NCBI GenBank assembly: GCA_963835295.1
Contig: CAWIEX010000023.1
Location: 1-64,000, forward strand
From: JAOPZW01 sp963835295
GTDB lineage: Bacteria; Actinomycetota; Thermoleophilia; Solirubrobacterales; Solirubrobacteraceae
Direction: 5' to 3'
Length of the DNA stretch: 64,000 nt
The translations under genes and the position numbers were made by a program. The notes under the pieces were generated by a model. It made no database searches, was not told the DNA's origin, and saw nothing but the letters and a program-made list of their open reading frames with translations. Positions 17,946-24,660 of the stretch are shown piece after piece (position 1 is the first letter of the stretch; every line of letters begins with the position of its first letter).

Positions 17946-18897
17946 CGTCCCAGCTCTTGAGCAGCGGCAGCGGGTCGATGGGGTGCGAGCTCCCATCGAC
18001 CCGCCATCCGCCCTCCCAAGCCTCGAAGTGCAGATGCGGACCGGTCGCGTCGCCCGTCATGCCGACGTTGCACAGCGGCTGGCCGGCGAGCACGGCCTGC
18101 GCGGGAGCGACGAGGACCGACCCCTTCTGGCAGTGGGCGAAGAAGTAGTCGTAGCCGTCGGAGCCCTTCTCGACGATGTAGTAGCCGGCCGCGTGCGCCT
18201 GGTAGTCGGTGAAGGAGATCGACCCGGCCACCGGCGCGACGACGGGCACGCCCTCGGCGGCCGTGATGTCCTGGCCCTGGTGCGAGTAGCCGTTGCGCGC
18301 GGCCCCGAAGCCGTCGCCGTACCCGTGCGGGCCGGCGACGGGGAAGACGTGCCCGGCCGCGTCGGGCAGCGGCTCGGGCGCCGGCTCGGGCGCGCGCACG
18401 GTCAGGGTCGTCAGGCCGGGCGCGCTGGCCTTGCGGGCGAGCACGGTGCCGCGCAGCCCGCGCACGTGCAGGCGCACGCGGTAGCGACCCGGGGCGAGGG
18501 TCGTGCCCGACGGCCACGTCGCGACCACGCGCTGGCCGACGCTCACCGTCCCCAGGCTCAGGTGCACGATCGAGCCGGTCTCGGTCATCGGCAGCAGCAC
18601 GACGCGGGCGCTGACGGTGCTGGCCCCCGGCTCGTCGACGCGCAACGCGATCTTGGGCAGGTTCGGCGCCACGACCACGCGCGGGCCGACACGGAAGTAG
18701 CGCGCGACAGGGCGCGCGGGGTTGGCGCGGACGATCGGCGCGCCGTACTGGGCGCCGCCCTCCTTCGGGGAGCCGGCGAAGGTGCCGCCGCCCTGAGCGT
18801 GCGCGCGCGCCGCGGCGCCCGCGGGGGAGGCGAGGACGGCGAGCGCGATGGCCATCCCGGCCGGCCCGCCGACGAGCTTGAGCATCCTGCTTGACAT
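17914..18897 (-). CDS. M23 family metallopeptidase (LytM/peptidoglycan endopeptidase)
   Basis: I use ATG 18897 (327 residues); 18885 is an alternative. A signal peptide (LVGGPAGMAIALAVLASPAG) is followed by an Ig-like middle region with basic substitutions, then the M23 domain. The zinc ligands are visible as GYSHQGQDI (His and Asp) and GPHLHFEAW (HxH). These enzymes cut peptidoglycan cross-bridges outside the membrane or act as scaffold activators; the intact motif argues for an active enzyme. It lies 98 bp after the helicase on the same strand. Confidence 0.9.
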   Translation of the reverse strand: MSSRMLKLVGGPAGMAIALAVLASPAGAAARAHAQGGGTFAGSPKEGGAQYGAPIVRANPARPVARYFRVGPRVVVAPNLPKIALRVDEPGASTVSARVVLLPMTETGSIVHLSLGTVSVGQRVVATWPSGTTLAPGRYRVRLHVRGLRGTVLARKASAPGLTTLTVRAPEPAPEPLPDAAGHVFPVAGPHGYGDGFGAARNGYSHQGQDITAAEGVPVVAPVAGSISFTDYQAHAAGYYIVEKGSDGYDYFFAHCQKGSVLVAPAQAVLAGQPLCNVGMTGDATGPHLHFEAWEGGWRVDGSSHPIDPLPLLKSWDVSATPAAARR

Positions 18898-18994
18898 GTA
18901 CAGGCAAGGTCGGCGCCCCGCGCGCGCGTGACGCCCCGGATGCGTCAATGCACAGCTTTGAAGCTGCGCAACCTTCAGCGAACCTGCACAAGCC

Positions 18995-21262
18995 TCACCG
19001 CTGCAGCATTCGTCCCATCACCTCGAGCGCGCCTGCCTTGGACAGCGGCTCGTTGAGGTTGCCGCACTTGGGCGACTGCACGCACGACGGGCAGCCCGAC
19101 TCGCACGGGCACTCGCCGATGAGCCGGTGCGCGTCCTCGACGAGCACGTCGAAGCTGCGAAAGCCCTGCAGCGTGATCCCGACGCCGCCGGGGTGCCCGT
19201 CGTAGATGAAGATCGTCGGGCGCCCGGTCTGCGCGTGGAAGTTGGTCGACAGGCCGCCGATGTCCCAGCGGTCGCACATGGCCAGCAGCGGCAGCACGGC
19301 GATCTGGGTGTGCTCGGCGGCGTGCAGCGCGCCCAGCAGCACCTCGTGCGGGAAGTCCTCGAGGAGGTCCTCGCCCAGCTCGTACCACAGCGCCTGGGTC
19401 GTGAACGAGTGTGGCGGGAGGTCGACGCCGTTGAGGTCGATGACCTCGTGGTCGGGCAGGCGCTTGCGCTGGTAGGCGTGGACCTGCTCGGTGACGGTCA
19501 CCTGGCCGAAGCTCAGCGTCACGCCGAGGGCCTCGCGGCGGTCGAGCAGGCGCTCGATCTCCATGTCGGTCTCGCGCTTGGGCTGCGTGTACCAGTTGCC
19601 GTCGAAGGGGTTCACGAGCGCGCGGCGGGCGTCGAGGTCGAGCTCGCGCACCTCGTAGGAGCGCCCGAGGTGCAGGTAGACGGCGCCGTCGTGGATGGTG
19701 TTGGCCGCGCGCGCGGACTCGACCGTCCCCAGCAGCTCCCCGCTCGAGACGTCGACCACCGCGACGCTGTCCGGCGATGCCGAGCGCAGCGACACGCGAG
19801 CGGCGGGGTAGTCCTCGGGGTGGCGCAGCAGGTACTGGCCGCGGCGCTCGACCAGGTCGCCCTGCGAGACGAGGAGGTCCGCGTAGGCCTGCCAGCGCGG
19901 GCCGAGGGTCTCGGCGTCGGCCACCGTCAGCGGGCCCTCGTGCGCGGCGCAGAGCAGATGGGCGAGGTGGATCGGCTCGTTCTCGTGCCACACGATCGCC
20001 GCCTCGACCGGGCGCTCGAGGAACTCGTCGGGATGGCGGCAGAAGAACTGGTCCAGCGCGTCCTCGCCGGCGACGTAGACGGCCAGCCCTCGCCCGCGCC
20101 GTCCGGCGCGCCCCCACATCTGGCGCAGCGAGGCGACCGTGCCGGGGAAGGTCACGCACACCGCCGCGTCCAGCGCCCCGATGTCGATGCCGAGCTCCAG
20201 CGCGTCGGTGGTGATGACGGCCAGCAGGTCGCCGTTGGTCAGGCGCGCCTCGAGCTCGCGCCGCTGCTGGGGCGTGTAGCCGGCGCGGTAGGGGGCGACG
20301 CGATCCTCGAGCTCGGGGCCGAGCTTCTCGCGCACGATGCGCGCCACCAGCTCGACCGCCTTGCGCGACTTGATGAAGCAGATGGTCCGCGCTCCCTCGC
20401 GCACGAGCTCGGCCACGATGTCGGCCGCCTCGCTCAGCGCGCTGCCGCGCAGCTGCAGGGCCTCGTCGACCACGGGCGGGTTCCACATGGCGATCTGGCG
20501 CCTGGCGCCCGGCGAGCCGTCCTCGTCGACGAGCCGCACGTCGTCGAGCCCGGTGAGGCGCTCGGCCAGCTCGACCGGGTTGGCGATCGTCGCGCTGGCG
20601 AGCAGGAAGCGGGGCGTCGTGCCGTAGGCGGCGGCGACGCGGCGCAGGCGGCGCAGGACGTTGGCGACGTGGGCGCCGAAGACGCCGCGGTAGACGTGCG
20701 CCTCGTCGACCACGACGACGGCGAGGTTGGCGAAGAAGTCCGCCCACGCGGCGTGGTTGGGCAGGATCCCGACGTGGAGCATGTCGGGGTTCGTGAGCAC
20801 GAGGTTCGACCGCCGGCGGATGGCCAGGCGCTCCTCGCGCCGGGTGTCGCCGTCGTAGATCGCGGGGCGCACCTGCTTGGGCAGCCCAAAGGCGTTCAGC
20901 GCGCGCGCCTGGTCCTGCGCGAGGGCCTTGGTCGGGTACAGGTAGAGGGCGCGCGCCTTGGCGTCGGTGCAGAGCACCTCGAGCGTGGGCAGGTTGAAGC
21001 ACAGCGACTTGCCGCTCGCCGTCCCCGTGGTGACGATCGTCGTCGCCTCCCACGCGTCGCGCAGCGCCTGTGCCTGGTGGAGGTAGAGCGCGTCGATCCC
21101 CGCGTTGGCCAGGCCCTGCGCGACGGTCGGGTGCAGGTCCTCCGGGAGCTCGCCGAAGACCGGCGCCCGCGCGCCCTCGTAGGCCTCGCGCACGAGACGA
21201 TCGTCAGAGCGCCCGGCCTCCAGCAGGGCGCTCCACGGCTCGGTGCGGGGGGTGACGGCCAC
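18995..21262 (-). CDS. DEAH-box helicase with DUF1998/zinc domain (MrfA/YprA-like)
   Basis: The 755-residue protein has helicase motif I TGTASGKSLCF, motif II VVVVDEAHVY, motif III LLASATIANP, and motif VI MWGRAGRRGRG in the second RecA domain. Near the C-terminus GECPCESGCPSCVQSPKCGN supplies four cysteines of the DUF1998-type zinc site. This is the architecture of MrfA/YprA, a 3'-5' DNA helicase for repair of mitomycin-type damage. Its usual partner exonuclease MrfB (YprB) is not in the window. It is the fourth gene of a minus-strand run that begins with the sigma factor. Confidence 0.92.
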   Translation of the reverse strand: MAVTPRTEPWSALLEAGRSDDRLVREAYEGARAPVFGELPEDLHPTVAQGLANAGIDALYLHQAQALRDAWEATTIVTTGTASGKSLCFNLPTLEVLCTDAKARALYLYPTKALAQDQARALNAFGLPKQVRPAIYDGDTRREERLAIRRRSNLVLTNPDMLHVGILPNHAAWADFFANLAVVVVDEAHVYRGVFGAHVANVLRRLRRVAAAYGTTPRFLLASATIANPVELAERLTGLDDVRLVDEDGSPGARRQIAMWNPPVVDEALQLRGSALSEAADIVAELVREGARTICFIKSRKAVELVARIVREKLGPELEDRVAPYRAGYTPQQRRELEARLTNGDLLAVITTDALELGIDIGALDAAVCVTFPGTVASLRQMWGRAGRRGRGLAVYVAGEDALDQFFCRHPDEFLERPVEAAIVWHENEPIHLAHLLCAAHEGPLTVADAETLGPRWQAYADLLVSQGDLVERRGQYLLRHPEDYPAARVSLRSASPDSVAVVDVSSGELLGTVESARAANTIHDGAVYLHLGRSYEVRELDLDARRALVNPFDGNWYTQPKRETDMEIERLLDRREALGVTLSFGQVTVTEQVHAYQRKRLPDHEVIDLNGVDLPPHSFTTQALWYELGEDLLEDFPHEVLLGALHAAEHTQIAVLPLLAMCDRWDIGGLSTNFHAQTGRPTIFIYDGHPGGVGITLQGFRSFDVLVEDAHRLIGECPCESGCPSCVQSPKCGNLNEPLSKAGALEVMGRMLQR

Positions 21263-21296
21263 CGTCCCATCCTAGGGGGCGGGTCGACGCCCGCGG

Positions 21297-21704
21297 TCAG
21301 GCCGAGAGAACCTCGACCGCGCTATGAGCGCGAACCGCGCGGGCGAGCCGGCCATCCGTCGTCAGCAGCGGGACGCCTTCGTCGCTCAATCCCTCGGCGA
21401 GCGCGACGTAGGCGGCGTCGTATGCCGAGAAGTTGTCGCGCAGGTCCCAGATGCGGGGGAGCAGGATGTCGTGTGGATAGCGCGCGAGAGGCAGGTCGAG
21501 GAGGTCTTCGATCGCTTCCTCGCCGCGCTCCGCGCCCGCGTCGCCCACCGCCACCAGGCTGCGCACGGCGCTCACGATCTCGACATCGATGAGGTGCGGA
21601 GCGTGCAGATCGAGCCCGCGCTCGGAGATGTGAGCCGCGATCGCCTCAGCCGACGGGCGGGCGAGCAGCAGCTCCGTCGCCGCGCTCGCGTCGATGACGA
21701 GCAT
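21297..21704 (-). CDS. vapC: PIN-domain ribonuclease toxin, VapC family
   Basis: The 135-residue PIN protein starts MLVIDASAATELLLARPSAE (Asp5). The other acidic residues appear in HLIDVEIVSAVRSL, FSAYDAAYVALAEG and LLTTDGRLARA, so the metal site is complete. Such toxins cleave RNA when unbound by antitoxin. The ATG overlaps the antitoxin stop by one base (TGATG), the usual coupling. Confidence 0.9.
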   Translation of the reverse strand: MLVIDASAATELLLARPSAEAIAAHISERGLDLHAPHLIDVEIVSAVRSLVAVGDAGAERGEEAIEDLLDLPLARYPHDILLPRIWDLRDNFSAYDAAYVALAEGLSDEGVPLLTTDGRLARAVRAHSAVEVLSA

Positions 21705-21928
21705 CAGCGCCGCTCGCGCTCGGCGCGGATCAGCTCCGCGGCCGGGGGTCCGCCGACTGGCGATCGTGCGCGCACCCGGGCCAGCACCTGCGCGGCCGAG
21801 GGCTTGTCGGCCAAGCGCGGCAGCTCGGCGAGGATGTAGTCGGACAGTGTCCGCCCTTCCATCGCTGCCCTCGCCTTGAGTGCACGATGGAGCTCATCGG
21901 GGACGTTGCGGACCTGGATCATTTTCAT
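21704..21928 (-). CDS. vapB: Ribbon-helix-helix antitoxin (VapB/FitA-like)
   Basis: The 74-residue protein begins MKMIQVRNVPDELHRALKAR, a classic FitA-like ribbon-helix-helix (beta strand IQVRNVP, helices AMEGRTLSDYILAELPR). The C-terminal tail should wrap the VapC toxin. The first ATG lies inside the palindrome at 21926-21959 and has no clear ribosome binding site; a second ATG is at 21922. Translation may be leaderless, with the operator overlapping the start (inference). Confidence 0.85.
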   Translation of the reverse strand: MKMIQVRNVPDELHRALKARAAMEGRTLSDYILAELPRLADKPSAAQVLARVRARSPVGGPPAAELIRAERERR

Positions 21929-21959
21929 GCTCTGCGCATGTTAGCATGCGCGGAGCATG
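21926..21959. promoter_or_regulatory. VapBC operator palindrome
   Basis: Two 15-nt arms (21926-21940 and 21945-21959) are inverted copies with one mismatch, spaced by TTAG. Each arm starts CATGC or ends GCATG. It overlaps the antitoxin start codon and lies in the 37-bp gap before the sigma factor stop, which fits autorepression by the VapBC complex. Confidence 0.75.
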
Positions 21960-21965
21960 TAACCG

Positions 21966-23000
21966 CTACCAGCCGTGGCCCAGGGCGACGATCAGCAGCA
22001 CGATGGCCACGGCCGCGGCGAGCACGACGACGACGAGGTTGGCGGCCAGCGCGATCGAGGTCCAGCGCGGGCGCTGGGGCGCCGACCGGTCGTCCTCGGC
22101 GCCGGCGTCGATGACCGCCAGGCCCTCGACCGAGCCGTCGCGCCAGCCCACGGAGCTGGCCAGTGCGCCGGTGATGAGCGTGTTGAGCGAGACGCCCTCG
22201 TGCTCGGCGACGCGGGCCAGCTCGGCATGCAGCGATTGCGGCATGCGGACGAGCAGGCGCCCGGAGTGCGTGCTCTGCTGCTGGGGCTGGGGCTCCTCGA
22301 CCTCTCTGGTGGCCATCTCCTCGCGAGGGTACGCCTCGTCTGACTCCGCGACAACGGCCGCACGCATCCGGTCGACCGCCCGGCGGATCAGGCGCGAGAC
22401 CTGCGCCTGGGAGAGGCCGAGCTCGCGGGCGATCTCTACCTGGCTGCGGTCCTCGTAGTAGCGCATCTGCAGGATGCGCTGCTCGCGCTGGGACAGCGCG
22501 CTCATGCCGGCCTCCAGCAGCGCCCGCTCGTCGGTGAAGTCGTCGGGCGCGGCGGGGGCGCTCTCGGGCTCGAGCTCGACCGTCGGCGCCCGTGACAGCA
22601 GTGCCTCGGCGACCTGATCCTCGGTCGCGCCGACCGCCGCGGCGACCTCTGCCTGCGTGGGCAGGCGGCCTTCGCGAGCACCGATCTCCACCTGCGCGCG
22701 ACGGACGCGCGCGGCCAGCTCGACGACGGGCCGCGGGGTGCGCACGAGTTGCGTGCGGTCGCGCAGGTGGTGGCGGATCTCGCCCTCGATGGCCGGCACG
22801 GCGACCGCGCGCAGGTCGCTGCCGCGGGCCGGCTCGAAGCGGTCGACCGCCTTGATCAGGCCGATGGCGCCGACCTGCACGAGGTCGTCGACGGGCTCGC
22901 CCCCGCGCGCGTAGCGGCGCGCGACGGAGCGCACGAGGCCCATGTGCTTCTCGATGAGGCGCGCTCGCGCCTCCTGATGCCCCCCAGGCACGATTTCCAA
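21966..23000 (-). CDS. Sigma-70 family factor fused to RHH-like and membrane segments
   Basis: One 344-codon frame, starting at TTG 23000 or GTG 22991. Residues 20-90 are sigma region 2 (LVRSVARRYARGGEPVDDLV, VQVGAIGLIKAVDRFEPARG). Residues 100-140 look like region 3. Residues 166-213 are region 4 (ALSQREQRILQMRYYEDRSQ, LSQAQVSRLIRRAVDRMR). This is the SigB/SigF/WhiG-like class without region 1.1. An acidic Gln/Pro linker leads to a HicB/Arc-like segment (GRLLVRMPQSLHAELARVAE, VSLNTLITGALASS, residues 247-283), and the protein ends in a membrane helix (residues 316-340) with five residues after it. No stop separates the parts. The factor should be tethered to the inner membrane face. It is divergent from the surface-protein locus at 23097. 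Confidence 0.85.
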   Translation of the reverse strand: MEIVPGGHQEARARLIEKHMGLVRSVARRYARGGEPVDDLVQVGAIGLIKAVDRFEPARGSDLRAVAVPAIEGEIRHHLRDRTQLVRTPRPVVELAARVRRAQVEIGAREGRLPTQAEVAAAVGATEDQVAEALLSRAPTVELEPESAPAAPDDFTDERALLEAGMSALSQREQRILQMRYYEDRSQVEIARELGLSQAQVSRLIRRAVDRMRAAVVAESDEAYPREEMATREVEEPQPQQQSTHSGRLLVRMPQSLHAELARVAEHEGVSLNTLITGALASSVGWRDGSVEGLAVIDAGAEDDRSAPQRPRWTSIALAANLVVVVLAAAVAIVLLIVALGHGW

Positions 23001-23096
23001 GGTAGCCCGCGAAATCGCAGCGCCTGGGTGAACTTTCGTCCAGTATCACCGTGGTTTCATCGATGGTTGCAGGGAACGCGAGCCCCGCTCGGTGGC

Positions 23097-24581
23097 ATGA
23101 AGCGAGCGATGGCCGGTGCCCACGACCTGTTGCGACGCAGCGCTCTGCTTGGTGCGCTCGTGGCGACGGTCGTCTTCCTCATGGCTCCGGCGGCGCGGGC
23201 GGACGATGCCTCCGCAGCCGTCGCCGCAGCCACGGGCGCCGCCGTCGCAGAGCAGGCGCAACCGGCCAACGTGAACGTCTCGGTCCGGGTCGACAGCCCG
23301 GGCGAGAACGGCACCGTCACACAGGCCAACAGCGCGGGCGCGACAGCGGCCGGAGGGGTCAGCGCGACCGCCGGCAGCGCCCAGGCGGGTCCCGCAAACG
23401 TCAACGTCTCGGTTCGGGTCGACAGCCCCGGAGACGACGGCGCGGTGACCCAGGCCAACACGAGCAGCGCCGCCGCAGCGAGCGGCGGCACCGCTGCCGC
23501 TCCGGGGACGTCGGCGTCGACCGAGGGTGGCGCCTCGGCGCCGGCGGCGACAGCCTCTCAGGAGGCTGCCGCGACCCCGGCGGCGGCGACGACGACGGAC
23601 CAGGGCCCGTCACACGAGGAGCCCGCGGTACCGACACGCCAGGCGGCGTCGGCGCCGACGGCGAGCGATGCGGCGATGGTCCCGGGCGTGAAGGCGTCCG
23701 ACGATGACGCCGCCGCGCTGGTGGCCAGCGCCGCCGGGGACGGCGCGCAGGCCCTGGGCTTGACCGCGTCGCCGAGCGGCGCGAGCGCGCCCGGTGGCGT
23801 GACCGTCACCGCCGCGGGGGCACGCACGCCCGCGGCGAGCGCGACGGGTGACGGGGCGAGCGCCCCGGCGGCCAACGCCTCGCCGAGCGGCGCCAGCGCG
23901 CCCGGAGCACCCGACACCTGGACCTGGGTGTGGAACTGGACCGGTGCGTGCCTGACGGCGCCGGCCAGCGCTCCGCGCGCCGGCTGGAACTGGGTGTGGA
24001 ACTGGACGTGCGGCACCGATGCGGATCCTGCCGCGGGGACAAGTTCGAGCCCCGGCGTGCCGGGGCTGGACGCGAGGCCGATCGCCGTGCCGGACAGCCC
24101 CGCGTCGCCTGCCGCCGACATGCCGATCGCCCTCGCGCCGGCCGCTCACCCGCGCGCCGCGTCGTCGTCGACCGGTGGCGCGGCAGCCGGCCCGCCGCCG
24201 CCCGCCCGCGCCGCCGCGGCCGGCGCCGTCGACGCCACGCAGCTCTTCTTCTCCGCCCCGACCCCGAGCGGCGACGCGCACCTCGCCCCCCGGGTGCGCT
24301 CCGCTTCGCCGGCCGCGCGCGCCAACGCTGTGCGTGAGCGCGGTCGGCGGGGCGGCGCCGACCCCAGCGGACCGCAGTCCCCCTTCGCCCCCGGCCCCGT
24401 CGTCCCGCTCCTCGCGGGCTCGGCCTCGGGCGGCGGGGGCACAGGCTTCGTCCTCCTCCTGACCGTGGCCCTGCTGGCCGCCGTGTCGCTGGCCGACCCC
24501 GCCGGGTTGAGCTGGCGCGTCGCAACGGCGACCCGCAGCGTCCGGGACAGGATCGTCCGAAGGATCGATCGGCCGGGCTAG
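23097..24581 (+). CDS. Exported repeat protein with Trp-rich segments and C-terminal anchor
   Basis: From ATG 23097 the protein has 494 residues: a signal peptide (LGALVATVVFLMAPAARA), then two copies of the motif ANVNVSVRVDSPGxxGxVTQAN (near 23262 and 23395). A long low-complexity Ala/Ser/Gly/Pro region follows. Two Trp-rich segments (WTWVWNWTGAC near 23916 and WNWVWNWTCG near 23985) each carry a cysteine. The C-terminus has a hydrophobic helix (GFVLLLTVALLAAVSLADPA) and a basic tail, so it is probably anchored in the membrane. The motif is shared with the next gene 79 bp downstream, which points to a joint surface structure. No known family is recognised. Confidence 0.75.
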   Translation: MKRAMAGAHDLLRRSALLGALVATVVFLMAPAARADDASAAVAAATGAAVAEQAQPANVNVSVRVDSPGENGTVTQANSAGATAAGGVSATAGSAQAGPANVNVSVRVDSPGDDGAVTQANTSSAAAASGGTAAAPGTSASTEGGASAPAATASQEAAATPAAATTTDQGPSHEEPAVPTRQAASAPTASDAAMVPGVKASDDDAAALVASAAGDGAQALGLTASPSGASAPGGVTVTAAGARTPAASATGDGASAPAANASPSGASAPGAPDTWTWVWNWTGACLTAPASAPRAGWNWVWNWTCGTDADPAAGTSSSPGVPGLDARPIAVPDSPASPAADMPIALAPAAHPRAASSSTGGAAAGPPPPARAAAAGAVDATQLFFSAPTPSGDAHLAPRVRSASPAARANAVRERGRRGGADPSGPQSPFAPGPVVPLLAGSASGGGGTGFVLLLTVALLAAVSLADPAGLSWRVATATRSVRDRIVRRIDRPG

Positions 24582-24606
24582 CTCCTTCGCTCTGACACCA
24601 GCGCAC

Positions 24607-24627
24607 GCCGGGCGCGGAAAGCCCGGC
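24607..24627 (+). promoter_or_regulatory. Small hairpin in the leader of the ten-repeat gene
   Basis: A 7-bp perfect GC stem (GCCGGGC with its complement) closes a 7-nt loop ending in GGAAA, about 35 bp before the start codon. It could be a leader structure or a weak terminator after the upstream gene. It does not match a riboswitch I know. Confidence 0.35.
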
Positions 24628-24660
24628 AACGCACTGTCATCGAACGAAGGAACTACCCAT

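Noticed and set aside
24607..24627. Riboswitch (c-di-GMP or c-di-AMP type) before the ten-repeat gene
   Set aside because: Only one small stem is visible; the conserved riboswitch core sequences are missing.
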